In this document: one piece after another, positions 1-9,507 of the stretch | How the letters are laid out: the number at the start of each line of letters is the position of its first letter | Position numbering within the stretch: the stretch's first letter is position 1 | NCBI GenBank assembly: GCA_036554945.1 | Contig: DATBMH010000052.1 | Location: forward strand, 21,420 to 85,419 | Direction of reading: 5' to 3' | Origin: JACDAN01 sp036554945 | Lineage (GTDB): Bacteria; Actinomycetota; Thermoleophilia; Gaiellales; Gaiellaceae | DNA: 64,000 nt | Position numbers and translations under genes: made by a program | The notes under the pieces: generated by a model | The model's input: only the letters and a program-made list of their open reading frames with translations | What the model was told of the DNA's origin: nothing | The model's database searches: none

Positions 1-1422
<1,422 letters not shown>

Positions 1423-1513
1423 GCGTTCGATTTTACGGAGGGGCGGGAACAGCTCAGCCGGGCTTGTCGTTAGCCTCAGCGGAACATCTCTCTTGACCGA
1501 AAGGAATCACTAG

Positions 1514-1849
1514 ATGGCAGATGCACCTGCAGTGACCGAGGAGACGTTCGACCAAGAGGTCCTCTCCTCCGACACCCCGGTTCTCGTGGACTTCTGGGCC
1601 GAGTGGTGTCAGCCGTGCCACATGGTGGCCCCGATCCTCGACAAGATCGTCGAGGAGCGGCCGGGCCAGCTGAAGCTCGTGAAGATCAACATCGACGAGC
1701 AGCCGGCGATCGCCCAGCGCTACGGCATCGCGTCGATCCCGACGATGGTGCTCTTCAAGGACGGCGAGCCGGCGGCCGCCGCGCTCGGCGCCCAGCCCAA
1801 GGGCGCGCTCGAGCGCCAGCTCGGCCTCTCCGAGAACGGAACCGGGTAG
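1514..1849 (+). CDS. trxA: Thioredoxin with WCQPC active site
   Basis: Small cytoplasmic dithiol-disulfide oxidoreductase of 111 residues, the normal thioredoxin length. The active site is WAEWCQPC near residues 28-35, so the usual WCGPC has Gln in place of Gly. The cis-Pro segment IASIPT and the FKDGEP turn are present. An AAGGA ribosome site at 1501-1505 sits eight bases before the ATG. The stop overlaps the frame of the next gene by a few bases, suggesting co-transcription. Confidence 0.95.
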   Translation: MADAPAVTEETFDQEVLSSDTPVLVDFWAEWCQPCHMVAPILDKIVEERPGQLKLVKINIDEQPAIAQRYGIASIPTMVLFKDGEPAAAALGAQPKGALERQLGLSENGTG

Positions 1850-2643
1850 GCGGCTTCCTCCTGATCAACCCGCGCTCGGGGAACGGATCGCCGAGCGCGG
1901 ACGATCTTCGCGCCGCGGCGGCCGAGCGCGGGATCGACACGCACGTCCTTCGCGAGGGCGAGGACGCGGCGGAGCTCGCGCGGACCGCCGAGACCGACGC
2001 CCTGGGAGTCGCAGGCGGGGACGGCTCGCTCGCGCGCGTCGCGCAGGTCGCGATCGAGCGCGGGCTGCCGTTCGTCTGCATCCCAGCGGGCACGCGGAAC
2101 CACTTCGCGCGCGACCTGGGCCTCGACCCGGATCCCGTCGCCGCCCTCGATGCCTTCCGCGGACGGGAGCGCCGGATCGACGTCGGCCGCGTCGGCGGCA
2201 ACGTCTTCCTCAACAACGTGAGCCTCGGCGCCTACGCCGAGCTCGTCCATCGACGCGAGCACCATCGGCGGCGCCGGAACGCATTCGCCCGGATGCGCGC
2301 GCTGCTCCTCACGCTCCGGACGCGTGAACGGCTCGGGCTGACGATCGACGGCCGTCCCGTGGACGCGCAGGTGGCGCTCGTCTCCAACAACGCGTACCGC
2401 CTCGAGCTGTTCTCGCTCGGCGAGCGCGAACGGCTCGACGAAGGGGAGCTGCACCTCCACCTGGCAGGGGGCTGGCGCGTCTCCGAGTGGCAGGAGGTGG
2501 TCTGCACGTCGCTCACGATCGACGCGACGCGGCACCGGATCAAGGCGGCGGTCGACGGCGAGCCGGCCGCGTTCGAGACGCCGCTCGAGTTCGGCATCGA
2601 GCCGCTCGCGCTACGCGTGCTCGTTCCGGCGGCGCCAGGCTGA
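1846..2643 (+). CDS. Diacylglycerol/lipid kinase family protein, start uncertain
   Basis: ATP-dependent lipid kinase family (DAGK catalytic domain). The N-terminal strand GGFLLINPRSGNG carries the phosphate-binding motif, followed by GVAGGDGSLARVAQVAI and the PAGTRNHFARDLGL segment typical of the family. The C-terminal half has the usual VDGEPAAFETP sandwich end. No ATG, GTG or TTG precedes the motif in this frame until deep inside trxA (1603); the coordinate given is the first codon after the trxA overlap that keeps strand one. CTG at 1861 would cut that strand. The gene is in the -1 frame relative to trxA and its 3' end overlaps the convergent Nudix gene by 33 bp. Confidence 0.8.
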   Translation, partial: VGGFLLINPRSGNGSPSADDLRAAAAERGIDTHVLREGEDAAELARTAETDALGVAGGDGSLARVAQVAIERGLPFVCIPAGTRNHFARDLGLDPDPVAALDAFRGRERRIDVGRVGGNVFLNNVSLGAYAELVHRREHHRRRRNAFARMRALLLTLRTRERLGLTIDGRPVDAQVALVSNNAYRLELFSLGERERLDEGELHLHLAGGWRVSEWQEVVCTSLTIDATRHRIKAAVDGEPAAFETPLEFGIEPLALRVLVPAAPG

Positions 2644-3129
2644 GATGACGTCGGGAAGGTGGTCGAACGCGACCTCGTCCCACGGGATCTCGTCGAGCGC
2701 GTAGAAGGGGAGCTCGAGGACGTCGTCGTCGGGCGTCGGCTCACCCTCGGCGATCCGCGCGCTCCAGTAGATGTTGAGCGTCGACACCTCGCGGGACTGG
2801 AACCGGTAGGTGTCCATGAAGATTCCGATCAGCTCGGTGTCGCGCAGGGTGATCCCCGCCTCCTCGCGAAGCTCGCGGTGCAGCGAGTCGAGCGGATGCT
2901 CCCCCTCCTCGACGAAGCCGCCGGGGAGGTCCAGCTTCCCCGCGGCAGGATCCTTCGCGCGCCGGCTGAACATGATCCGGCCTTCGTCGTCGAGGACGAG
3001 CGCCGAGGCGGTCGGCTTGGGGTTCGCGTAGTTGACGAACCCGCACCCGGAGCACTCGAGGCCACCCTCCAGCTGGCGGATCGGCGCCGAGCAGAGGGGG
3101 CAGTGCTTCCAGGCGTCGAGCTCGCCCAC
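2611..3129 (-). CDS. Nudix hydrolase with N-terminal zinc ribbon
   Basis: Hydrolyses a nucleoside diphosphate linked to another moiety; the exact substrate is unknown. The GTG at 3129 gives a 172-residue protein starting VGELDAWKHCPLC. A four-cysteine ribbon (CPLC and CSGC) is followed by the Nudix box from GGFVEEGE to RELREEAGI, complete with the metal-binding REXXEE. Longer upstream extensions in this frame look non-coding. The zinc ribbon plus Nudix layout resembles NudC-like and ADP-ribose hydrolases. The gene is divergent from the cNMP-binding gene. Confidence 0.88.
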   Translation of the reverse strand: MGELDAWKHCPLCSAPIRQLEGGLECSGCGFVNYANPKPTASALVLDDEGRIMFSRRAKDPAAGKLDLPGGFVEEGEHPLDSLHRELREEAGITLRDTELIGIFMDTYRFQSREVSTLNIYWSARIAEGEPTPDDDVLELPFYALDEIPWDEVAFDHLPDVISAWRRRNEHA

Positions 3130-3172
3130 GGATCGCAACAATAGGGCCGCAGTGAGACACGTACCGGCGTCC

Positions 3173-3520
3173 GTGACCGAGCTGTCACGGGTCGGCCTCC
3201 TCGCGGAGCTCCCCGGTGAGCAGCTGTCGAGGCTCGCACAGCGCATGCGGCGCGAAGAGGTCGGTCCGGGCAAGCCGCTCCTCCGGGAGGGCGACGACGG
3301 CGACCGCTTCTACGTGATTCTCAACGGCCTCTTCTCGGTGACCCAGGAGCAGCGCGGCCTCCGCCGGATCCTCAAGCCGGGCGACTACTTCGGCGAGGTG
3401 GCGCTGACGATGGACCTGCCGCGCACCGCCTCGGTCTCGCCGATGACGCTCGCGACAGTCGCCAGCTGCGACCGCGAGACGTTCGACGAGCTGATCCGCC
3501 CGCTGTTCGCGGAGGGCTAG
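3173..3520 (+). CDS. Single-domain cyclic-nucleotide-binding protein
   Basis: From GTG 3173 (GTG 3152 is an alternative) the 115-residue product is just one Crp-type cNMP-binding domain. It has an N-terminal helix VGLLAELPGEQLSRLAQRM, a beta barrel and the phosphate-binding cassette YFGEVALTMDLPRTASV with the phosphate-contacting Glu and Arg. There is no helix-turn-helix or other output domain, so it probably works by binding a partner. It is convergent with a class III nucleotide cyclase and the two stop codons share one CTAG at 3517-3520, so sensor and synthetase may be functionally paired. Confidence 0.85.
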   Translation: MTELSRVGLLAELPGEQLSRLAQRMRREEVGPGKPLLREGDDGDRFYVILNGLFSVTQEQRGLRRILKPGDYFGEVALTMDLPRTASVSPMTLATVASCDRETFDELIRPLFAEG

Positions 3521-5286
3521 TTCGCGTGGGCGGTGCCCTTGACGCCGACCGGCAGCGACCAGAGCTTCACCTTCGCCTGCCGGCCCCGAACCTCCATCTC
3601 GTCGACGAACACGAGGTCGGGCACCTCCTCCTGCAGTAGCTGGACGGTCGTGTCGGAGATGAAGACCGAGTGCGGCGTGCCCTTCGTCATCCCCTGAAGC
3701 CGGGCCGCGGTGTTCGTGGTGTCGCCGATCGCCGTGTACTCGAGCCGGTTCTCGGAGCCGACGTTGCCCGAGACCACGTCGCCGCTGTTCAGTCCGATCC
3801 CCATGTAGAAACCGCTCGCGATCTCGCGCTCCTGCAACCACGTGTTGAAGCGCGGCAGCCGCACCTCGAGCATGTCGCGGGAGGTCGCGATCGCCCGGTC
3901 GGCGTGGTCGGCCTGCTCGATCGGGGCGCCGAAGACGGCCATGATCCCGTCGCCCTCGTAGGAGACCAGCGTCCCGCCGTGCTCCTGGATCGACCTGGTC
4001 ATCTCGTCGAGGTAGTTGTTGACGATCTCGATCACCTCCGCCGCCGGCAGCGCCTCGGAAACCGAGGTGAACCCGCGCAGGTCGGTGAACATCACGGTCG
4101 CCTCGATCGTCACGCCGCCGAGCCGGAGGTCGCCGTCCGTCCGCTTCAGCACGTCGTCCACCACCGCGGCCGGGACGAACCGCGCGAAGACGTCCCGGAC
4201 CCGCTCGCGCTCGAAGGCCGCGAGGAGGTAGTGGGCGCCGACGGCGCCGACCGACGACATCGCGAGGGCGCCGAAGGGATAGACGAACGAGATCACGAGC
4301 CCCGCGTCGAAGGCGAGCTGGGTGGCGACGAGGAACCCGGCCGCCCCGGCGATCGCGAGGATCAGCGTCCCGCGCAGCGAGAGCCGGATCCCGGTCAGCG
4401 CCGGGAGGAGGCCGAGCGCGAGAATCAGCACCAGGTCGAGCCAGTCGGGAGCCTTCTCGAGCGGCAGCCCGTCGAGGATCGTCGCGATCGCGTTCGCCTG
4501 GATCTCCGGGCCGGGCATGAGGTCGTCGCCGAACGACACCGGGTGCACGTCCTGAAGGGACGGGGCCCACGGGCCGACGACGACGATCTTGCCGCGGAAC
4601 GCCCCGCGCTCGAACGTCCCGTTGCGGACGCGCGAGAAGGACTCGGACGGGATCGTCCCGACCGGGCCGTGGTAGTCGATCAGGTTCGTCTCGACCGAGA
4701 ACGACTCGACGGTCTCACCCGTCGCTCGCTCCGCCGCGACGACCGAGAAGCTCTTCAGGCGGTCGAGCTCGTACGGGACGCGCCGGATGATCCCGCCCGG
4801 GTCGTCGTCGAAGTTGCCGTTGCCGACGGTGGTCTGCGCGTACTCGATCCCCTCCTGGCCGCCGAGGAAGTTCGGCTCGCCGCTCTCCCCCACCTCGGTC
4901 GTCGCGAAGACGACGTTGCCGGCCGCGCGCGACGCGTCCATGAAGGCGTTGTCCTCCTCCGCGTCGGCCGACGGCTCGCTGAACTGCACGTCGTAGGCGA
5001 TCACCTTCGCGCCGTCCTCCTTCAGCGCCGTGATCACCCGCCCGTGCTCGGACCGCGGGAACGGCCACTGGAGGTTCAGCTCGTCGAAGGTGACGTCGTC
5101 GATCTTCACGACCGCGAGATCCGGCGGCGGCGCCTGCTCGCCGCGGATCGTGAAGCGCCAGTCGACGGTGTCGAGGTCGAGGTCGTCGAAGAACCCCGCC
5201 CCGTACGCGATCAGCCAGAGGCCGGTCGCGCCGAGGCCGACGGCGAGGAAGAGGGCGACGCGGAGTCGCCAGCGGCCAGGCGTCAT
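3517..5286 (-). CDS. CHASE2-domain adenylate/guanylate cyclase
   Basis: Membrane receptor cyclase of 589 residues. There is an N-terminal anchor (about residues 9-29), an extracytoplasmic CHASE2 sensor (about 35-270, containing DLAVVKIDDVTFDEL), three closely spaced membrane segments (about 275-350) and a class III cyclase domain (from about 398). The cyclase has the metal aspartates in FTDLRGFT and EGDGIMAVFG, and the AIGDTTNTAARLQ segment with the transition-state Asn and Arg. The usual substrate-specifying Lys before GDG is Ser (VSYEGDG), so cAMP versus cGMP cannot be told from sequence. A tiny membrane ORF lies just upstream. Confidence 0.92.
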   Translation of the reverse strand: MTPGRWRLRVALFLAVGLGATGLWLIAYGAGFFDDLDLDTVDWRFTIRGEQAPPPDLAVVKIDDVTFDELNLQWPFPRSEHGRVITALKEDGAKVIAYDVQFSEPSADAEEDNAFMDASRAAGNVVFATTEVGESGEPNFLGGQEGIEYAQTTVGNGNFDDDPGGIIRRVPYELDRLKSFSVVAAERATGETVESFSVETNLIDYHGPVGTIPSESFSRVRNGTFERGAFRGKIVVVGPWAPSLQDVHPVSFGDDLMPGPEIQANAIATILDGLPLEKAPDWLDLVLILALGLLPALTGIRLSLRGTLILAIAGAAGFLVATQLAFDAGLVISFVYPFGALAMSSVGAVGAHYLLAAFERERVRDVFARFVPAAVVDDVLKRTDGDLRLGGVTIEATVMFTDLRGFTSVSEALPAAEVIEIVNNYLDEMTRSIQEHGGTLVSYEGDGIMAVFGAPIEQADHADRAIATSRDMLEVRLPRFNTWLQEREIASGFYMGIGLNSGDVVSGNVGSENRLEYTAIGDTTNTAARLQGMTKGTPHSVFISDTTVQLLQEEVPDLVFVDEMEVRGRQAKVKLWSLPVGVKGTAHAN

Positions 5287-5319
5287 GCCCGCAACTTTGG
5301 CGGAGCCGTCGCCTGAGGT

Positions 5320-5406
5320 CTAGCGGCGAGGGAGGTTCGGGAAGGCCCAGAGCAGCAGCAGCACGCTGACGGCCACCATCGCGATGCCGAGCCCGGCGAT
5401 CCCCAT
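5320..5406 (-). CDS. Possible 28-residue single-span membrane peptide
   Basis: An ATG at 5406 opens a 28-codon frame ending in TAG at 5320, 33 bp upstream of the cyclase start and on the same strand. The product begins MGIAGLGIAMVAVSV, continues with LLLLW and ends NLPRR: one hydrophobic helix with a basic tail. It could be a small regulator or a chance ORF in a leader. The ribosome site is weak. No family recognised. Confidence 0.35.
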   Translation of the reverse strand: MGIAGLGIAMVAVSVLLLLWAFPNLPRR

Positions 5407-5449
5407 CTCGTGACGATCGGTACCCGCCGGGGTTTGGCTTGAAACGGAG

Positions 5450-5471
5450 GCATCCCTCGTTCGAGGGATGC
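5450..5471. terminator. Perfect inverted repeat, hairpin
   Basis: GCATCCCTCG is followed by TT and its exact complement CGAGGGATGC. It lies between divergent transcription units (the cyclase/small ORF leftward and DUF1800 rightward), so it is more likely an operator or leader hairpin than a true terminator. No T-run follows on either strand. Confidence 0.4.
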
Positions 5472-5513
5472 TCGGGGACGGAAAACGACCGAATTGACGT
5501 CTAGAGTCGCGTC

Positions 5514-6863
5514 TTGCCGCAGGCCGCCGTGAAAGTCCCCGTGTACCGAGGCGCGTTCGGGCCGGAACAGGCCGAGCGCCTGCTTTGGCGCGCCGGCTTC
5601 GGGCCGAAGCGCGGCCAGGCGAAGGCGTTTGCGAGGAAGGGGCTGAACGAGTCAGTCCGCGCGCTGACCGCTCCGGGCCGGGAGCGCTTCGTCGGACCGA
5701 AGCCGAGGGACGAGAAGGGCCGCCCGCTCGCGCCGCGCGACGCCTGGGGCCACGACCACCTCTGGTGGCTCGACCGCATGGTGCGCAGCAACAAGCCGCT
5801 GATGGAGCGGATGACGCTCGTCTGGCACGACTGGTTCGCGACCTCGAACGACGGCGTCGGGTCGCAGAACCTGATGATCCGGCAGAACGCGCTCCTCCGG
5901 CGCTACTGGCTCGGCTCCTTCCGGCAGCTCACGCTCGCCATGACGAAGGACCCGGCGATGCTGCTCTGGCTCTCGGGCACCGAGAACACCAAGTGGTCGC
6001 CGAACGAGAACTACGCCCGGGAGCTGATGGAGCTCTTCACGCTCGGCGCCGGCCGCGGCTACACCGAGCGCGACGTCCGCGAGCAGGCGCGGGCCCTCAC
6101 CGGGTTCCGCAACGACTGGCGCGAGGGCGTCGGCCCCACGCGCTTCCGCTTCGACAGCGAGCGGCACGACGTCGGCAACAAGCGCATCTTCGGGCGCAGC
6201 GGGCGGTTCGACTGGCGCGACGCCGTCGAGCTCTGCATCAAGCACCCGCGGCACCCGTCGTTCTTCGTCTCGAAGCTCTGGAGCTACTTCATCCCGGTCG
6301 CGCCGCCGCGGGGGACGCAGCGCGCGCTGGAGCGGCTGTACGTCCAGCGCCGGTACGCCGTTCGACCGGTCGTCCAGGCGATCCTCAAGCATCCGCTGCT
6401 CTACGACGGCCCGCGGATGGTCAAGCCGCCGATCGTCTATACCGCCGGCCTGCTGAGGGCGTCCGGCCGCGGCGTGGACACCGAGTCGTGGACGTGGCTC
6501 TGCGCGAACGCCGGGCAGCAGCTCTTCTACCCGCCGAACGTCGCGGGCTGGAACGACGAGCGCTGGCTCGACACGGCCACGTACCTCGCCCGTTGGGACA
6601 TCGCCGGACGGGTCACGAGGCCCGAGGCGCTCGACCCCGGCAAGGTGCAGGCGCCGTTCGACGCCGACAAGCTCGTCGACCGGGCGCTCGCCTTCTGGGG
6701 CAACCCGCCGCTCTCCCGCGGGACGCGCCGCGTCCTCCACCGGTACACGACCCGCGCGCTCGGGACCGCGAACTCGAGCTGGAAGAAGAAGAGCTACCCG
6801 GCGCTGGTCGAGAACTCCCTGCGCCACCTGATCGCCATCTCCCCCGACTTCCAGACCTCATGA
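5514..6863 (+). CDS. DUF1800 family protein
   Basis: A 449-residue protein starting at TTG 5514, or GTG 5529. It matches the DUF1800 family by its opening FGPEQAERLLWRAGFGP, the WWLDRM and LVWHDWFAT segments, NENYARELMELFTLG and the late PPNVAGWND motif. The biochemical role is not established. Genes of this family are generally followed by DUF1501 genes, as here, where the stop overlaps the next start in ATGA. No convincing signal peptide is visible, whereas its partner has one, so any export might depend on the partner (inference). Confidence 0.88.
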   Translation: MPQAAVKVPVYRGAFGPEQAERLLWRAGFGPKRGQAKAFARKGLNESVRALTAPGRERFVGPKPRDEKGRPLAPRDAWGHDHLWWLDRMVRSNKPLMERMTLVWHDWFATSNDGVGSQNLMIRQNALLRRYWLGSFRQLTLAMTKDPAMLLWLSGTENTKWSPNENYARELMELFTLGAGRGYTERDVREQARALTGFRNDWREGVGPTRFRFDSERHDVGNKRIFGRSGRFDWRDAVELCIKHPRHPSFFVSKLWSYFIPVAPPRGTQRALERLYVQRRYAVRPVVQAILKHPLLYDGPRMVKPPIVYTAGLLRASGRGVDTESWTWLCANAGQQLFYPPNVAGWNDERWLDTATYLARWDIAGRVTRPEALDPGKVQAPFDADKLVDRALAFWGNPPLSRGTRRVLHRYTTRALGTANSSWKKKSYPALVENSLRHLIAISPDFQTS

Positions 6864-8236
6864 GCCGCTGCTGCAACGAGTACTCGCGCTCCTCCATGCT
6901 CCGCCGGGCCGTCGCCGAGGCGGGCTCGGGCCTGCCGGTCATCGAGCCGGGCATGCCGCTGCCGGCCGGGACCGGCCTCGACCGACGCGACCTCCTTCTC
7001 CGTTCCGCCGGCCTCGCCCTCGCTGTCTACGGCGCCGGGGCCTTCCCGCTGCCGGGCTTCGAGGAGGGGATCCTCGAGGCCGCCGCGGCCGCGCCGTCGC
7101 AGCCCGTGCTCGTCAGCGTCTTCCTCGACGGCGGGATCGACTCGCTCTCGCTCCTCGCGCCGGTCGCGGATCCCGACTACAGGCGGCTGCGCCCGAAGCT
7201 GGCCCTGCCGGACTCGTCGCTCGTCTTCACCGAGGACCCGCGGCTCCGCTGGCATCCGCAGGCGACCGCGCTCCGGACGCTCCACCTCGAGGGCAAGCTC
7301 ACCGTTCTCCCGACGATCGGCTACACGGACGCCGACCAGTCCCATTTCACGTCGCGCCACTACTGGGAGGTCGGCGCGACGAACGCGGGCCTGCGGACCG
7401 GCTGGCTCGGCCGCTACCTCGACAAGGCCGGGCGGGGGGACAACCCGCTGCAGGGGCTCAGCCTCGACGGTGAGCTCGCGCCCCCGCTCGCGACCAGCAA
7501 GGCGCCGGTCGCGGCGCTGCGCGGCGCCGACGGCTACCGCTTCTGGGCCCCGGGCGTCTGGGGCGAGGTCGAGACGAAGATGCTCGAGACCCTCGGCGCG
7601 CTGGGCGCCGCGCGCGGAACGAAGGACAAGGCGCTCGCCTCGATCGCCGGCATCTCGAAGCAGGCGCAGACCCTGCGCCGTCAGCTCGCGCCGTTCAACC
7701 AGCGCGGCGGGATCACGAGCCCGGTCACCTACCCGCAGGCCCGCAGCAGCTTCCCGCAGCGCATGGCCGGCCTCGCCGCGATGCTCGGCGCGGGCCTGCC
7801 GCTCCGCTGCGTCGCGCTGCGCGCCTTCGGGATGTACGACACGCACGACGACCAGCCGGAGCAGCTCGCGGAGGGCATCAAGCTGACCGGCGAGACGCTG
7901 CTCGCGTTCCAGCGCGACCTCGAGGCGCGCGGACTGGCCGACCGGGTCATGACGCTGATCTGGTCCGAGTTCGGCCGGCGCGGCGAGGAGAACGGATCGC
8001 TGGGCACCGACCACGGCGCCGCCGGCGTCGGGATGCTCATGGGCGCCCGGGTCCGGGGGGCGATGATCGGCGAGCTCCCGCAGCTCCGCTCGGCGCTCGA
8101 CCGGCACGGGAACCTGAAGGCGTCGGTCGACTTCCGGAGCGTTTACACCTCGATCCTCGAGCAGTGGTTCGACTTCGACGCGGCCGGCGCGATCCCGAAC
8201 GCCAAGGCGTACCGGCGGCTCCAGCTCGTCAAGTGA
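6860..8236 (+). CDS. DUF1501 family protein with Tat-type signal
   Basis: 458-residue protein of the DUF1501 (sulfatase/phosphatase-like fold) family; the function is unproven. The start ATG overlaps the DUF1800 stop by ATGA. An N-terminal extension is followed by GLDRRDLLLRSAGLALA, a twin-arginine export signal near residues 38-55, then the family segment VLVSVFLDGGIDSLSLLAP and the late WSEFGRRGEENGSLGTDHG motif. The operon DUF1800-DUF1501-cupredoxin suggests a secreted complex, with copper or redox chemistry supplied by the third gene. Confidence 0.9.
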   Translation: MSRCCNEYSRSSMLRRAVAEAGSGLPVIEPGMPLPAGTGLDRRDLLLRSAGLALAVYGAGAFPLPGFEEGILEAAAAAPSQPVLVSVFLDGGIDSLSLLAPVADPDYRRLRPKLALPDSSLVFTEDPRLRWHPQATALRTLHLEGKLTVLPTIGYTDADQSHFTSRHYWEVGATNAGLRTGWLGRYLDKAGRGDNPLQGLSLDGELAPPLATSKAPVAALRGADGYRFWAPGVWGEVETKMLETLGALGAARGTKDKALASIAGISKQAQTLRRQLAPFNQRGGITSPVTYPQARSSFPQRMAGLAAMLGAGLPLRCVALRAFGMYDTHDDQPEQLAEGIKLTGETLLAFQRDLEARGLADRVMTLIWSEFGRRGEENGSLGTDHGAAGVGMLMGARVRGAMIGELPQLRSALDRHGNLKASVDFRSVYTSILEQWFDFDAAGAIPNAKAYRRLQLVK

Positions 8237-8595
8237 GGCGGCTCGCGCTGCTCGGGCTGACGGCGCTCGCAGTCGCCGGCGCGGCGCATCCCGTCCTCGC
8301 AGCCCGCCCGCCGACCCGGATCCAGGTGACGGCGCTCGAGTTCGAGTACCGGCTCTCGCGTCTGACGGTCCGCCAGGGGCCGGCGCTGATCCAGCTCGTC
8401 AACTACGGCGAGGACGAGCACGACATGTGGATCCAGCGCATCGGGGGGACGAAGCGGTGGAAGGTGCGGCGGATCCTGCCGGACGAGCGGGCGACGCTCT
8501 CGATCCGCCTTCGCCCCGGCCGGTACCGCCTCTGGTGTGCCGTGACGGACCACCGGTCGCGCGGCATGCGCGCAACGCTCCGCGTCAGACGCTAG
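8233..8595 (+). CDS. Secreted cupredoxin (blue-copper protein)
   Basis: 120 residues from GTG 8233, overlapping the previous stop as GTGA. A signal peptide (RLALLGLTALAVAGAAHPVLA) is followed by a plastocyanin-like domain. The expected type-1 copper ligands are visible: a His in GEDEHDMW, and Cys, His and Met in the spacing C-x4-H-x4-M (LWCAVTDHRSRGM). It probably carries electrons outside the membrane. Its translational coupling to DUF1800/DUF1501 suggests those proteins work with copper or redox partners. Confidence 0.82.
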   Translation: MRRLALLGLTALAVAGAAHPVLAARPPTRIQVTALEFEYRLSRLTVRQGPALIQLVNYGEDEHDMWIQRIGGTKRWKVRRILPDERATLSIRLRPGRYRLWCAVTDHRSRGMRATLRVRR

Positions 8596-8600
8596 ACGCC

Positions 8601-8619
8601 AAGTAACACAGTGTTACTT
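8601..8619. repeat. 19-bp perfect palindrome, copy 1
   Basis: AAGTAACAC, a central A, then GTGTTACTT: perfect dyad symmetry about one base. It lies six bases after the cupredoxin stop. The following TGAGGCTTGGGG is also repeated after copy 2, so the repeated unit is about 33 bp. Confidence 0.6.
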
Positions 8620-8656
8620 GAGGCTTGGGGCGGCTCGCCATCCTCCCTTCCCGACT

Positions 8657-8675
8657 TAGTGACACAGTGTTACTA
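8657..8675. repeat. 19-bp near-perfect palindrome, copy 2
   Basis: TAGTGACAC, A, GTGTTACTA: the same palindrome as 8601-8619 with one broken pair, 56 bp further on in the same orientation. It overlaps the stop codon of the leftward serine hydrolase. Two such sites between convergent genes could be transcription-factor sites or a REP-like repeat. Confidence 0.55.
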
Positions 8676-9488
8676 GGGGCTTGAGGGGATCTCGGAGATC
8701 ACCGCGTCCGAGAGCCGCGGCCAGGCCACCTTCGCCCACTCGTCGAAGCCGTGGTCGGTGAGGCAGCCGAGCGCGAGCTGCCGGTCGGGATCGACCCAGA
8801 GGAAGGTGCCGCTGCCGCCCCAGTGGCCGAACGTCCGCTCCGAGGCGAGCGTCCCCGACCAGTGCCCGGGCTTGCGGTCGCGCAGCTCGAAGCCGAGCCC
8901 CCAGTCGTTCGGGTCGAAGCGGCCCATCGACGGGATCACGCCGGAGAGCCCCGGGAACTGCACCTCGGTCGCCTCCGCGAGGGTCTCCGGCGCCACGAGT
9001 GTCGGCCCGAGGAGCTCGCGCGCGAGGCGGAGCAGATCGTCGAGCGAGCCGTGGAGCGCCGACGCCGGAGAGCCGCGCAGCTCCGCCCGGAGCCCGAGCG
9101 GCCCGAGGACGGCCTGGCGCAGGTACTCCTCGAACGGCATCTCCGCGGCCCCGGCCACCGTCTCGGCGGCGAGCTCGATGCCCGGGTTCGAGTAGATCCG
9201 GCGCGTCCCGGGCTCCGCGATCGGCACGTCGCCCTCGAACGGGAGACCCGAGGCGTGGGCGAGCAGGTGCCGCATCGTCGAGCCAGGCGGGCCGACCGGC
9301 TGGTCGAGGTCGACCGTGCCCTCCTCCGCGGCGACGAGGATCGCGAGCGTCGTCGCCAGTTTGGTCACTGACGCCCAGCGGAACACCCGGTCCGTGAGCC
9401 CGTGCGTAGCGACCACGTCTTGCCGCACGACGACGCCGGCCGACACGTTCTCGGCCGGCCAGTCGTCCACCTGGCGCAGAGCGTCCAC
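8673..9488 (-). CDS. Beta-lactamase-fold serine hydrolase
   Basis: 271-residue class C beta-lactamase/esterase family protein from GTG 9488. The catalytic SxxK is SVTK in RWASVTKLAT, the Tyr motif is YSNPG and the third motif is HWGGSG. There is no signal peptide, so it is probably a cytoplasmic esterase or peptidase rather than a resistance enzyme. The substrate is unknown. It is divergent from the RidA gene with 19 bp between starts. Confidence 0.85.
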   Translation of the reverse strand: MDALRQVDDWPAENVSAGVVVRQDVVATHGLTDRVFRWASVTKLATTLAILVAAEEGTVDLDQPVGPPGSTMRHLLAHASGLPFEGDVPIAEPGTRRIYSNPGIELAAETVAGAAEMPFEEYLRQAVLGPLGLRAELRGSPASALHGSLDDLLRLARELLGPTLVAPETLAEATEVQFPGLSGVIPSMGRFDPNDWGLGFELRDRKPGHWSGTLASERTFGHWGGSGTFLWVDPDRQLALGCLTDHGFDEWAKVAWPRLSDAVISEIPSSP

Positions 9489-9507
9489 GGCGGCGGATAC
9501 TAGGCGC

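Noticed and set aside
1423..1513. T-box leader before ileS
   Set aside because: The ileS leader is only 91 bp, shared with divergent trxA, and lacks the TGGNACCGCG T-box core.
3670..5316. Long plus-strand frame of 548 codons
   Set aside because: It is the antisense of the cyclase; Arg/Glu-rich composition without domains, an effect of high GC.
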